A stretch of DNA of 64,000 nt from Rosa chinensis. Taxonomy: Eukaryota > Streptophyta > Magnoliopsida > Rosales > Rosaceae. Positions within the stretch are counted from its first letter, which is position 1; each line of letters opens with the position of its first letter. Location of the stretch: positions 11,777,501 through 11,841,500 of the forward strand of contig NC_037090.1 in the NCBI RefSeq assembly GCF_002994745.2, read 5' to 3'. The position numbers and the translations under genes are program-made. A model generated the notes under the pieces. It made no database searches, was not told where the DNA came from, and was given only the letters and a program-made list of their open reading frames with translations. Of this stretch, positions 35,610 to 48,871 are shown piece after piece.

Positions 35610-38309
35610 CTTGTAAGGAATGTGAGAATCTGGACATCATGGAATTGGATATTGTTATATTAGACTAACAAAGTTGCAATCATAAGTCATTTGTCAAAAA
35701 CCAGGATTCAAATGGTGAAACAAGCTTAGAGTGATTGATTTGCCTATTCATGTTGGTGTTTTAGAGGTATGGTTAAATTCACCTATCACACCCCCTTGTG
35801 TAAATTACGGATAATATTCCGAGAATGTGAATGTTTGGGTGTTAAAATTCTTGTGTAAACAGAGGTCTATATTGAGTATATTCAAACTAGGGATTAGACA
35901 TGGCCTTTGATCAGGATATTGTGCTTGAATCCGACATGAATGATTTGCCCTAATTTTGTAGGGTTTGCCTTCATCTCATGATTATATGTTGCAGACGTAA
36001 AAGCCACAAATTCTGTTCGTCTTTAACTAGTCCAATGTCCAAATACAGAACTAAAGTTTTGTACTTTGTAGACTGACCCAGAAAAGAGAGGCAAAAGCTA
36101 GCTGCTCGGATGTAAATAGGTGATAACGATTGTGGTCAATCTGGTGAGGATAAGACTGGTCCCTTCTTCTTGCTTGGCTAAGTTTGGTAACTACCAACTA
36201 GGTATTGAAGTGTACATTGGAAAATGAGTGGGAGTGGTCCTCGTATTAATTTAACTTGCATCTTAAACTTTACGTACTCGGTAATTGCTGGCCATGCAAC
36301 TATTCAAGCCTATCTAGCTGAGTATACTATATAGTGTTCATGCTTACACGCAGAAATTCCAGGCCAGAGGAGAGTATACCAACCTCCAATAAAAATGGGT
36401 AAGGCAAGTTCCATTTTGAAGGGTTTGACCATATTTACTGCGCGCACTGCACTGCGGTAAAAATGACTATCAGGGAAAAAAAAAAGAAAAAAAATAGAGC
36501 TGCCTTGCTGGTTAAATGAGAACTAACGAGGAACTGTTTTCCATTCTTGCTAATTCATTAATGTAATGTCATTTCCTTGATGCTTCTACTTGGTTTGAGC
36601 TTAATTATTCGTTAAAGTTGAGCATGTGATTGTAAAATCCATTTATTTTTCTATCTCATTTTATAAATGAGCTGAGCTGAGGTTAAGTTTAAGAAAAAAA
36701 GGGTCGGAGCTCAACTTCGCTGCCTCGATACAAAATGTACGTTCAATTCGATAGCTTGAGCATCTCACAATTTGATTTGGCTAGGTTCATTTACATCCTA
36801 TAATGTCGCATATAGAAAAACCCGAAATGCATTTGCGATCGATCTATTATATTCATACCAGATAAGAGTCACCAACTAGTATCCAAGATACTTGCAACCA
36901 ACCAACCAACTAGTAGCATGACACAGAAAAATCACTACCATATCATTCAAGTATTTAATTACACTTGAGTATTACATGAAACCCGACACTGTCCCCTTAG
37001 TGACGAAGCCCAACAGCAAAGGAGTAAGCATTGCAATCATAACCACCACTTGGTCCGCCAACCATCAAAGTATACAAAAGCAAAGACGCATCGGTTGAAA
37101 GATACCATCAATTGTTAGGGAGTTCGATTCACATATTGGATTATTGGGTAACAAGTTCAGTTAGCTTGGGCTTCTTCTCCGCTGACGATAAAAATTGGCC
37201 GGCTCTGGGGCTTTATTCCAATCCCTTGCCCAAGAAGTCTTTTGTTTACCAAATAATCATCGTGCAACAAACGTCGATACTTTTCTTCTCATACCAGCAG
37301 AAACAAATATCTAGTGGCGGTCACTAGCTAACAGAGCAGAGAAAATTAGATTATGACTTGATAAACGTTTTAGACGAGTTCCACGGGGCCAGAAACAAAT
37401 TTCCAGGTACCTACAACGTGTTTGAAAACGGAAATGACTGTTTCAGGGAAGAAAAAAAACCTCAAGACTGGGTCCGAGCAATTATTCGTGTACACTTGCA
37501 TCTTAATCAGCTAACCATTTCCTATAGCAAAGTGGAATATGTAAGTTGTTCTAAAGTTCCAACATAATTCTCTTGCGCTTCTTGCCTCTTGTCTAACTAA
37601 AAGTAAAAATTCAACAAGTTTCATATTCAAAAAAAAATTCAATATATTTATGGTGAAGTTGTCCTGCGGTCATGCCACTGAATTTTATAATTTTCCAATG
37701 TTAAATAATATTCCACATCCCTGAGAAAGTGCCACATAAATACAATCATTATAATTGTTAATATATATAGGCTTGCTCTGCTAAGAGATTCGTTCCTTAG
37801 CTAAAAAACAGATTTTCATATTTTGACCACTTTTCAATTACATATTCATATTTTAACCGTTCAGATTTTAAGTCATAATGTATACATCATCTCTATAAAT
37901 TTTCAGTCAAATTAATATTCGTAAAAGTTATTATAAGTGATCTCTATATTAGTTACGTCTCAAAGACGCTTTTGATAAAACCCATCGTACTTATAAGAAA
38001 AAAAAAAAAAAACTAAAGAAGTAAATAAAGAGAAAAAGTGAGAAGCGCTTCACTTGGAAAGTAGTCATCATCGTCCAAAAGCACGCAGAAAATTGTTCCA
38101 CATGTGAAGCGTGTCCACACTCGGCAAAACCAGTCTAAACGCTTGCTTAGGGTTTTCGTCTCTCTTTCCCTACTCCTTGTCCCCCAGTTTCCCCCAATTC
38201 AAGCTCCTATAAGATTCTTCTACCCATGAACTCCAAACCCATATGAGATCATCAACAACCAAGCTCGCCCAGACTGAAAAGATTGAAACTTTCATACAGG
38301 GCCAGGAGT
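35610..38309. other. BEL1-like 3' UTR and intergenic spacer
   Basis: 35610 to about 36000 is probably 3' UTR. The rest is AT-rich without supported genes. Short ORFs at 37112-37567 lack domains and splice context. 38100-38300 has CT-rich leader sequence of the downstream carrier gene. Confidence 0.4.
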
Positions 38310-40921
38310 ATGGAAGCTCGGGTTGGCGTTGTAGAAGGAGGCCAGAGAGCCCTGAACTCAGCTCTGAATCAGCAACCCAAGCAGTCCCTGAATCCCCAAT
38401 CCCAGATAGGCGCCGTGAATCAGCTCTTGGCCGGTGGAATTGCCGGTGCGTTTAGCAAAACCTGTACCGCACCACTTGCTCGCCTCACCATCCTCTTTCA
38501 GGTTCAATCTTTTTTTTTTTTTTTTTTTTTTCCATTTCGTATTCGTAATCGTTTAGTTGGTATTGTAATCTGAGTTGGGTTTTTGCTGTTAAGCATTATT
38601 GACGTATCTGCCTTGCTTAATTTAATATGAATGAGTGGTGTTGGAGCCTGCAGTTATTGCTGTCTTTGTTAAAACATGGTTAAGTGCAGAATGATTGCTC
38701 TATAGTTGTTCATTGGCTTTTGTGTTTTGCAACGATGTTCATGTTTGGTGGGTGAGGTGATGTAGCATTAGTACGGACTCTTAGATATACAGAAAGATAA
38801 TTTGAAGAGTATATAAGAAGGGGGAAATGGATTAGAGAGAATAGGAAAGATAGACAGATAGAATTAGGAAGAGTGGGCAGAGAGAAACAGAGATTTATCT
38901 TTGATGAGAGACAAACTTTTATTAACACAAAGAAAGAGAATAACAAATAGGGGAAAAAACAGTAGAGTGATACAAAAAACCATAAAACACAATAAACTAA
39001 AGCAGAAGAGCTTTCCAGTTCAAAATTATAGCATGAAATAAACTCTTAGTGAGAGTGATGAGTGAAAAGCTATCTAGTGTTGATGTATTAAACTTTATGC
39101 TGGCTACCATCCTTAGGTTGGAATGATAAATGAGTAAATGACCCAAAGGGGAATCATATCATATTCTTCCTGTATGGAATTTCATTGCAATTATCTCTTT
39201 TGCTTACTGTTTCTTCTAAATGGTAGTTGGCTGACAATCATTTACTTCTATTAGGTGCAAGGAATGCATTCTGATGTTTCAGCATTGAGTAAGGCGAGCA
39301 TATGGCGAGAGGCTTCACGTATTGCCAATGAGGAAGGTTTTAGAGCATTCTGGAGAGGCAATCTCGTGACTATTGCTCATCGTCTTCCATATTCTTCAGT
39401 CAGCTTCTATGCTTATGAACGCTACAAGAAAGTCAGTAAACAAATGCTTTGGTCCAATTTTAAGCTGTTAAACTAGACTGATAACTTGGCTCTGCAGCTT
39501 GCTTTTGATTTCATCTGACCCCATTTTCATATTGCAGTTGTTGCATTCAATTATTGGTGAAGATCTTAGGGGTAATGCAACTGCCAATATGTGTGTACAC
39601 TTTCTTGGTGGTGGGATGGCAGGTATTACAGCTGCCTCAGCTACGTATCCACTAGATCTTGTGAGGACACGTCTAGCAGCTCAGGTAAATTTGGCATATG
39701 TCTTAGTGAGTTAAAAATAGGGAAAACATCTCTCTGTTCTCAATTTTCATGTAATTGTTGATTACTTTAGGTCTAGAATTTGATTTTTAACCGCCTCCCC
39801 CCCCCCCACAATAACATTTTTAGTTTGATCATTATCAGTAATCAAATTTTGTAGAGAAATGCACTATACTACAGAGGCATCGGGCATGCATTTCATACAA
39901 TTTGCAGAGAAGAAGGATTTTTGGGATTGTATAAAGGACTTGGAGCAACTCTGTTGGTATGCTTTATCTGTATCTGAGCATTCTTTTCTACCTTTTTTCT
40001 TTTCTGATACTAAATGTCATCTTTTACTTGTGGCATAGGGTGTTGGACCCAGCATAGCAATCAGTTTCTCAGTTTATGAGGCTTTGAGGTCTTTTTGGCA
40101 GTCTGAAAGGTGAAGATTCTTGATTGGACAATGCGTTAAATTGATGCTGAATTTTTTGCAGTCTTGTCTAATTTTCCTCTGCTGCGGTTTGAATTGTAAT
40201 TTTACTTTTAATTCCTTTGATATCAGGCCCAACGATTCTACAGTCATGGTGAGTCTTGCTTGCGGCAGTCTTTCAGGCATTGCCTCATCAACAGGTAATT
40301 GATCTGTGACTACCTGGTGCGAGTTTTCAATTTTATAATTAAAGTTTACGAGTTCCAAGACATTCTTGAAATAATTTTCCTATTATAATATTCCATCTAT
40401 TTATGGTCAACTTAAATCTCTAAGCAGTTGCAGTTGATTTAACTTGTGTTTAAATGCTCCTATATCCTTAACCTGTGTTTAAATGCTCCTATGTATAAAA
40501 AAAAAAGAAGAGAAAAAGCTCTCATATATGTCGCATGGTGCACTCTGCACAGTAGACAATCTGTTTTGATGAACTATACTCTGTATGGTTTGGTCTTTCA
40601 ACAGATATTTTTAGGGTATAGTGGAAATGAATCAGATTTATTCTTCTGCTTGGTTACCTTTTGCTCTTCGTTGTTTCAGCAACATTCCCTCTAGATCTGG
40701 TGAGGCGAAGGATGCAATTGGAAGGGGCTGGCGGTTGTGCCCGTGTCTATAACACTGGCTTATTAGGAACTTTTAGGCAGATAATCCAGAACGAAGGCCT
40801 GCGGGGCTTGTATAGAGGAATTCTGCCAGAATATTACAAGGTTGTTCCCAGTGTAGGCATTGTGTTCATGACGTACGAGACATTGAAAATGCTTCTGTCA
40901 CGCATGCAGACAAGTGACTAG
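38310..40921 (+). CDS. Mitochondrial carrier family (SLC25-type) protein, 7 exons
   Basis: Exons 38310-38501, 39255-39431, 39538-39684, 39855-39956, 40039-40109, 40227-40294 and 40680-40921 have GT-AG introns and join in frame to 332 residues. Three repeats of about 100 residues each begin with the carrier signature: PLARLTILF (degenerate), PLDLVRTRLAAQ and PLDLVRRRMQLEG. GFRAFWRGN, GFLGLYKGLG and GLRGLYRGI are the matching loop motifs. Length and layout fit inner-membrane carriers with six helices. It resembles plant carriers related to the CoA/adenine nucleotide group, but the substrate cannot be read from sequence. The ATG at 38310 is chosen for its fit to the family N-terminus; an in-frame ATG at 38283 would add 9 residues. 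No calcium-binding EF-hands are present. Confidence 0.93.
38511..38531 (+). repeat. Poly(T) run in carrier intron 1
   Basis: About 21 T residues directly follow the exon 1 donor site, a simple-sequence tract without further features. Confidence 0.8.
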
Positions 40922-43900
40922 TTGCCTCTAAACCTTTTGTTATCCACCATCTGTTGTGCCATGGAATGAGTTTAGTTTTCTGGTAGTAAGTTGAAGACAC
41001 ATGATAGATAGAAGACTGGGGTTTTTTGGTAGTTGAGAAATTTGATGGTGGTAAATTTTGCGGTTTCTGCCATAAGACCATATTTTCCTTGTATAGGTAG
41101 TCAGCTGCTTGAGTCGTATCATGTTTCCCCTTTTAGGTAGTAACCTTTATAAGTATTCGCAGGTGAGATCATACCATCATAACAATTTTGTTGTTGCAGG
41201 TCCTTTGTTATCTTCTAGTTTTTACTTCTAATTTATTTTGTTTGTAGACATCAACTTATTGTTTGCGGAATGACATAACTATAAGATTTGATGAGCGTCA
41301 TATTGATGCTATTTTGGAAAAGCGATGTAAAAAAACAAAGAGAAGTTTATATATTTATACCTGGAATTGCCAGGGATTTCCTCCTCATACTATGTCAATT
41401 TCCAATCTTTGGATTGCCTACGTCTTCTTGTTGCCATTACCTATTCCGAAGCTATAAGAAGTATAAACCTAAATAGTCTGCTTCAGTTTTGACATTTCTC
41501 CTTATATCATATCTGCAAAACTACGGCTTCTTTCACTTAACCAGATTTTGGTACAGACTTACGGTTGGATCTTGTTTATATTAGTATTCAGAGAGAACTT
41601 GTAGGAAATCAAAAAGGTTGAACAGTATTTCCATGCTCGATTATCATATTGAACTTTTTTGTTGTTGTCGTTTTCTGTAATCATTTCTGCAAAGAACCAG
41701 CATTTTCGATTAAACTATAAGTTAATTTTAATCAGACAGTTATTGGTGGTGGAGATCTTACTAGTATATTATTATTGGAAATTTGGAATCATGGAATGCA
41801 TATCTCATATCGAAGATATGCCATTACAGAAACTCAATTATGTTCATATAGTGTTTAACCAAGAGCTGAGAGAGAAAAGCCTTGGAACAGAGAAAGATGC
41901 TATTAGCAAAAAGAGTCTTTTTGGATTTAATTCTCCTCTGCTTTACCTTGAGGTCCCTCTGCCATTGCTCATCATGCTTATGTACAATTACTCGGAAGAA
42001 TTCTCATCATTTTTTCTTTATTGTTCTATATATTCTATGGATCTGCAATTCAAATTGGAATATGAATACTTCAGTTTTATTAAGTGTTCGATTTCGATGT
42101 CATTTTCATGGTCCTAGAGTACTAGAGTAGATGGTGATGCTGGGAATATGTTAGTACCGTAAAGTTGCATCGACAGCAATATTGCATATATGCAATTCAT
42201 AATTTCATTTATAAAACTAGTCCATACATCTCAGCAAGAGTTCCATAGAAGCTGCTAATATAAGTTACTTGTGAAAAAGTAACCAAATTGGTATCTATTC
42301 CCATGTCGGAAGAGAGATGCGATTTAGGCAATCAAAATCTCGAGGTACCATCATGACTAGTTCCCGTTTTAGCCATACACGTCCCAGAAAATATCTCAAT
42401 CCTTGCAAATTGTTTTGAGCAATCTGGGACAGAACACCATCTCCTCGGTCCTGCCAACCAATGATAGCAAATGCTAATACCAACATCGCCACTCTTGGTC
42501 AAGGAAAATCTTACTGACACTATTCCTTATATACGGTCGTGTGTTAGCTTGATATACATTGTCTAACATGACCGAGCTAACTTTCTTAATTTGAGATCTT
42601 GAATCCCCAACTTGCACTTTTTAATTGGTTGGTGTGTATCATGCTGGTGGGTTGGCGCCTCTACTTTTCTGTTTCTGTCAAAGATTTTCGTCTCCAGTGC
42701 AAGATGTGGTTGTGCACAATTGCACAAACAACTTTAAAGTTATAGGATTAATGGCCAGTTTGGCCCTACTATGATCAATAAAGCTGCTTCCAGATGGCTT
42801 AACCAGCAGCACAAGAGGTTTGATAAACTTAACATCAAAGTTCACTAAACACCCTTACAATTGCGCTGTTCACGGATTAAAATCGCCACTGATGATGCCC
42901 ACAACAGTGAAAATCACTTCAATCCCGAACTGGTCCTCGGTTGTTTTGCATACTGTGGCGCCAGTAATAATGAAGATGTTAATATTATGTTTTCTATAAA
43001 TATGGGATTTAGTTGCATTAGCTTAATAGAGTACCTAATAACCTTAGTAATCGACTACTCAAGATCTAGAAGATAAGTGCCTCTAGATCATTGTTACAAG
43101 TCACTGCAACTTAACAAGCTGCTTCTCCTCTCTGAGCTGGGGAATAATAAAACACTTCATTGAATAGCCAAGGGAATAAAATGCTGCTACTTAAAAGCTG
43201 ATTGAGACTATGAAAATCTGTTGGAACATGTAAATGTGGCACTGCTTTCCTTTTCAGTTCATCATCTTTGAAAGAGAGCTAGGTAGAACTAGAGAATCCT
43301 GATCATCATGATGAGTAGGTGTATGGAAAAAGCCTTCCTCAATTAGAATAGTAATCTTCAACTCTACTAATCCCTTAGTTTGTTGAGAATCTTTCATTAC
43401 GGCCAAGGCAAGATCTCTTAACATCCTGAAAACTTAAAAGCAGTCAAGGCAGTGACTGGTGTCTTTGAAAGTTAAATTGTCCCTACAATATCATTGATTC
43501 ATTGGTCAATCGAGAACAGAATCGATCATGTTGATTCTGGGCACCTTATCATTCTGCTTTATCCACCCTCCATTGCATTTTTTAATCATCTTCACTTTAA
43601 GAACACTATAAATACTGAATGCTCTCATAAGATTAGGCTCACTCACTCCTTGCAAAGAACCTGAGAACCTTCTCTCCACACTTATCAACACTAATCTGTT
43701 CTTCATTAGGTTGATATTATTGCGTAAGGATCGGGTAATCTGCATCCTGAGGTTTAGATCTACTCATATGTTATTATGTTTGTTGTATCTAGCCCTTGGG
43801 ATGCGGATTACCTCGTCCTCACTGGCAATGCAAGACTTGTTAGATCTCATGAAGCTAAACTACTTGATGCACCTTTTTGATTGTCTTGTGCTCTTTATTA

Positions 43901-44095
43901 TCTGTTTGTGCATTTTCAGGTCATCATTTCCTTACAATTATAACAGTAGAGGAGGGACTCTAGCATGCTGATCAACCGATCAACTTTTCGGTTTGTAAAC
44001 TCAGGTAATCAATCCAACAGTAGTTTCTCTATCATGTGACGTAACCAGCCTCTGGACTACAATCACAACATATATCACCACATGAAGAAATTGGT
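40922..44095. other. Carrier 3' UTR and intergenic region
   Basis: The first few hundred bases are probably 3' UTR. ORFs at 41659-42117, 42295-42520, 43506-43745 and 43711-43971 have no recognised domain, partner exons or start context. Nothing else can be supported. Confidence 0.4.
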
Positions 44096-44104
44096 TATAA
44101 TTTA

Positions 44105-44505
44105 GGGATATCTTCACAAATAGTGTATGAAGTTTAGGCATTTCTACACTTTAGTGTACCCACTTTCATAACTATTAGAATGGTGTATTAAGTTTGCTCC
44201 AATCTTTCATTTTGGTGTACGTCGTTAAAATTTCAGTTATCTTTACAAAAAAAAAAAAAAAACTAACAAAGCTTAAGGAAAGATAACTTTCCGTTATCTT
44301 TACAAAAAAAAAAAAAAACTAACAAAGCTAAATGAAAGATAACGGAAATATTTTTTTTTTTTTGCAAAGATAACTGAAAATTTAACGGTGTACACCAAAA
44401 TGAAAGATTGGAGCAAACTTGATACACCATTTTGATAGTTATGAAAGTTGGTACACTAAAGTGTAGAAATGCCTAAAGTTCATACACCATTTGTGATGTT
44501 TTCCC
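44105..44505. mobile_element. MULE-type MITE
   Basis: Inverted repeats run through most of both halves (TAGGCATTTCTACACTTTAG on the left, its complement on the right). A perfect 9-bp target duplication TATAATTTA lies at 44096-44104 and 44506-44514. The centre holds two tandem copies of a TTATCTTTAC-A(n)-CTAACAAAGC unit, and the whole could fold into one hairpin. Confidence 0.88.
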
Positions 44506-44514
44506 TATAATTTA

Positions 44515-45145
44515 TTTTGGCTACTTTGAAATCCAATCTGAGGCCATCTCGGATTTTTCTCTTGGTTCCTTGTGTGATTACAGATCGAATCAAAGTTGGA
44601 CAATGATCCTGAAGCTCTACAAGGCTACAAGCAACATTCTATTTCAGGAATGGGGAATGGCATGTCCTCTATTGTTGTTGTTTTCCATAAATAGAAAAAG
44701 GAATACCTGCTTTTTCATTGCTTATACAATGAGCAAGTCTTTTTGATTGTGAAGGTCACTATCAAGGGCATATTTGACATTCATGACAAGCAAACATGCT
44801 TGGTGGATGGACATATCTACTGTACCTTGATGAAAAGGAATCGCAGTATGAGAACAATTTTACAAACAAGGTTTCTGTTGGAAAGGACACTCACTCCACG
44901 ATGTTCAAGCTAAGGTAGCAGGATGTGATAGGATGATATTCCTGATTCTTTTCTTATGAGTGGATACACACACGTTGTACAATATAATCTCTTGAAGTTT
45001 ATCATCGAAAACTTAGCTTCTGTCATATTGTGTTCGTTCCTGTATGTAACATTTCTGATCGACATAAAAGAAAGAGAACTAACACTAAGGCATGATCAAT
45101 GCAGATACTAAACATAGAGAATGCTAATTCGATATGTAAAGTACA
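44515..45145. other. Spacer downstream of the dynein light chain gene
   Basis: It would include the 3' UTR of the minus-strand gene that ends at 45146. No other feature is seen. Confidence 0.3.
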
Positions 45146-46369
45146 CTAATCCGATAAGCTTCCATTTTGCAGAACCCCAATTGCCTCTTCCCTGCTTTCA
45201 CTAGACTCTCTGCCATCCTTGAATATGAGAAACTCCATCATCTCCACATGGAAGAAAATGAAACTTCCGCAGAAATGCGTGATGCAAGATCCAAAGTCTT
45301 TGCCCACAACACAGTGCCAGGCAGGACCATAAGCTTCATCAAATTTCTGCTCAAGACAATTGAAAGCTTGGTAATCATTCCTTCGAAATCTTTAGGGAAA
45401 CCATGCAACCACTTTTTATCTAATCGATTAAGCATGTGATCAAGGTAAAGATATTAAATGGTCTTTTAGTTTCATCAGTAGTTGTCTAGTTGCTTGAATC
45501 ATTGATCATATATGATTTAAAGTGAAAGATATACAATAGTTAAAGCCTTCTGCATTGCCCCTTATAGCTGATGAACAGAACCCATTTCTTCTTTGAGAAG
45601 GTGTTTTTCCAGACAAAAAGTAAGAGAATATCTACTTTTTCCAGACAGAAGCACAGGAGAGATTCAATTCTAAAGCTCAAGCTAATACTAGTCCCTGATC
45701 TTCCCTATACAAACCAAGAACTAATTATAAAAATAGCACACTAAACCCTTTTGATTAGTTTAATTACGCAGCTTTCTTGAACTAAAAGATTTAAACTTTT
45801 GTCCTAACATAAAGGAACTTGTACCACTTTAAAGTTTAAAGACTAATTTAAGCCTAAAGTGATAGCTGAAATCTGCTACTTGGGGGAGATTATCCAATTT
45901 TTTTGATATTAAATTGGTTTATTACTTTATTAGTTCCTTCCAGAATAAATGCTACCATGCCTTGCTGCAAAGTTAGCGTTTGGATCCTTGTCCCTGCATT
46001 TCTTTTCAGAAAGGAGACCCTTTTCTAATCTTGCCTTAATCCACATATTTTACCCTTTTGATCAAACTCTATCGTTTTGTGACGTTTTTATAAAATTCAG
46101 CCGACAAAAGATATGATGACAATCACAAACCAACTTTCTAATCCTTATTTTTCTCCTGTTCAGAGGAGGTGCATTCATATATACAAAGCCAACTGAAGAG
46201 TATTTAATTTCAAGGGTATAATTAAACAAACCTGCTTGATATAGTGAGCAATGGATCGACAATCAGAAACTTCATGTAGATCAAGAGCCTTGTAAGCCAA
46301 TTCCATGGCATGACTCTGCATGAGAGTTGGCATATCTGTTTCACGCACCACAGCTTTTCCTTCCAGCAT
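45146..46369 (-). CDS. LC8-type dynein light chain, 2 exons
   Basis: Minus strand: exon 1 is 46369-46232 (46 codons, MLEGKAVVRETDMP...IAHYIKQ) with donor CAG|GTTTG. Exon 2 is 45346-45146, with acceptor GAGCAG before AAATTTGATG, and encodes KFDEAYGPAWHCVVGKDFGS and then HFCGSFIFFHVEMMEFLIFK. The joined product is 112 residues, close to the LC8 family size plus a short tail. YGPAWHCVVG and the FGS...TH segment form the conserved LC8 core with its peptide-binding groove. Plants lack dynein heavy chains, so the protein probably acts as a dimerising hub. The acidic tail ESSESREEAIGVLQNGSLSD is beyond the core. ORFs on the plus strand here are shadows. Confidence 0.9.
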
Positions 46370-47250
46370 TTTAGTGACAAATACGTGAAGGATGTTCTTA
46401 CAGAAGTTAAGGTGCTGCAGAAAATTCTAATTAGCCAAACTATGAAGAATTTAGGTGGTGGAGGTTTAATGTTGTACTATGATGTCATTTTTGAGTCTCA
46501 AAAAATCTTCTTTGGGTTTAATGTGAAAGTCTGTTTGCATTAGGAAGTGTTAAAATCATAACAGTTGTATCGAAAATATCTTATGCCGGTAAAACTTGTA
46601 GAAGAGTGCAACCACAAGTGTTCATTCTTTCTTTGAAGTTTTGAAGTGGTCCTAAAATGTACTATGTTCATACACATGACCAAACTTTTCAAACAACTAA
46701 AAAACCCTTGAACAAAAGATTCATAATCTCAAGCATTAGTGGAGCACAGTGCGCTTCAGAACCCACATCAAGAAGCATCACAGCCAGTGATTACAAGCCA
46801 TTACAATAAAGTTGTGAAATTCAAAACATTAAAAGATGACCAATGATTGCAAAATTGTTCTTTACCCATGCGCTCAATTGGTATATGGTTAGTTATATAC
46901 AAAAAGCCAGAAGCAAAGACAAGTGACATTAAAATTTCATGAATCCATGAATTCCATTGTTCTGTTGTATCACCTTTTTAGTGATACCAAAATTTGTACA
47001 TTGATCTTCTTCTTCTTCTTCTTCTTCTTCTTCAGAACTAGCCCTACCCCTAATTTTGTTACAATCTACATTGCCAACCCTAGGAAAGAAACAGAATTTC
47101 TCTTAAATCCTAGAGAAAATCCAAAACCGGACCCCAATCAGGGTTTGTTTCTTTCCCAGAAAACAACTAGTTTTCCACCTTTCCAATGTTACCCCTCTGA
47201 CATTGAGAAAATCACGAAAAGACCCCATAGTAATAAATTAAAACCAGACT
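46370..47250. other. Spacer between the dynein light chain and MIZ1-like genes
   Basis: It contains a (CTT)n microsatellite at about 47004-47033 and probably the 5' UTR of the dynein light chain gene and the 3' UTR of the MIZ1-like gene. No other gene is supported. Confidence 0.5.
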
Positions 47251-47975
47251 CTACGAGTTTCTGGACCTGAGCAAGAAGACACTGAGTTCTTGACCCGGGA
47301 ACTGATCCGGGTTGATCAGATGAAACGACTCCGAGTCGGCGCTCCCAACCACGTGCTCGTAATTCGACCTCATGTACATAACCGGGCCCTCCGAGTCCGA
47401 CGACCCGGACCCGAACCCGAACCCGGCTGGCAAGGCCCCGGCTCCGACGGTCGTTGACTCCATGGCCTTCAGCATCAGGCGGACTTTGTCGCCGGCTTTC
47501 CTCCGGGCGGCGAACCCGAGCTTGCGGCCGTTGCAGTGCAGCGCCCAGACGGGGACGGACCGGAGAGGACACGTGGCGAGATCGGAGGAGCGGTCGTCGC
47601 ACTCGAGGGTGATCCGGACCAACCCGAACCGCATTTCCTTGACGAGCTGGTGGGTCAAGATGGAGAGCTCCAGGAGGAGCGCGGGTCGGGTCGAGAGGCG
47701 GTCGTGCTGGACGCAGAACCAGACGTGGCCGCGGCGGTGCCCGAAGATGGTGCCGATCACCATCGACTTCGACTGCCGGGGCTGGGCGGAGGAGGGCGCT
47801 GACGTGGAGGAGGCGGTGGGGGAGGAAGGGTCGGAGTCTTGGGCGGGTTCTTGGTCGTCGACGATGTCGTCGCGGAGGGAGGTGCTGAGGCGTTTCTTGG
47901 TGGCGGTGGCGGCGGCGGGGGAGGAGGGGCGAAGCAGGGGAGGAGGAATCGACGGAGGGAATCGATCTTGGTCAT
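47251..47975 (-). CDS. MIZU-KUSSEI 1-like (DUF617) protein, with an apparent frameshift
   Basis: The start is the ATG at 47975 (MTKIDSLRRFLLPCF), the usual N-terminus of this plant family. The conserved core is in another frame from about 47900 onward: KKRLSTSLRDDI, then MVIGTIFGHRRGHVWFCVQH, ALLLELSILTHQLVKEM, YMRSNYEHVVGSADSESFHL and the C-terminus QELSVFLLRSRNS. The frames would have to switch inside a CCG/CCA-rich proline tract near 47900-47935. The gene is intronless, about 240 codons, of normal length. Known members act in root hydrotropism and are associated with the endoplasmic reticulum; this paralogue's role is not known. The shift may be an assembly error in a GC-rich repeat, or a real null allele. 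Confidence 0.85.
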
Positions 47976-48071
47976 TTTTCTTTTGTGGGTTTGGGGGGGA
48001 ATTGAATTGGGGTTGGTTTCTTGGGATTTGAAAAAGGGGTTTTAGGGTTTAAGAGGGAAGGGAATGGGATT

Positions 48072-48109
<38 letters not shown>

Positions 48110-48285
48110 GGGAGGGGGTCCGGTAAGTACGATCTGAGGGGATTTATATATAACCTGACGAACCAGAGACAGAGCGCGGGAAAAGTGAGACAGCCGTTGC
48201 AGTTAATTTTCTTCTTTTAGCAGAGAAGCATAGCCAAATTGCGACACGTGTTTTTCCAGTCTACCCAAAATGTTCTATTACATAC

Positions 48286-48327
<42 letters not shown>

Positions 48328-48871
48328 ACCATATTAGTGCAACGCTTGCGTACATAAATTGGGGTAAGAAAAATTTAATGAAAATTTACAACACATCAAA
48401 TAATTTCTATGATCTTAATAGGTGAATTAATGTGTTAGCGAGGTAATGGTTGTATTTTGTGGACACAATGTTAAGGTGATATAATAAGTGTCCATACGAA
48501 ATACATCTAATTTTATTACTGTAGAATTTATCATTCAGTGTCAAGTGGTTTGGTATTTCGGCCAATGGAAGCATCTTATTAGCCAAAGGTTTTCACTCAA
48601 CTTTTGTGTCTAAATTTGTGCTTGTGTTTTTCTTTTTATTGTATGTTAGCATATAATTTCTTTATCCTTTTCTGGTTGCATTTATACTATTACATAGAAA
48701 GTTCCTAAAATTACTTATTTTATAAGGATTTTCTTCATTATTGGCTTCAGAGTGAGTAAGTAATTTTTGTTTAATAAACGAATGATATACGTGTTTTTTA
48801 TTTATTTTAAATATTGATGAATTTTGTATTTTTAAAAGAAACTTGTTAATGTTTAAGGATATCTCTATTTT
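47976..48871. promoter_or_regulatory. MIZ1-like promoter/leader with GA and TA repeats
   Basis: A (GA)n tract at 48073-48103 lies in the probable 5' UTR of the minus-strand gene. TATATAAA on the minus strand (48150-48143) is a likely TATA box, about 170 bp upstream of the ATG. A (TA)n microsatellite covers 48293-48325. From 48330 to 48871 the sequence is AT-rich with nothing recognised. Confidence 0.55.

Noticed and set aside
45764..45785. miR396-like text (CAGCTTTCTTGAACT)
   Set aside because: Fifteen bases match, but no complementary arm is found within a few hundred bases, so no precursor hairpin is supported.
47372..48031. 219-codon plus-strand ORF opposite the MIZ1-like gene
   Set aside because: GC-rich shadow of the conserved minus-strand gene; no domain and biased composition.
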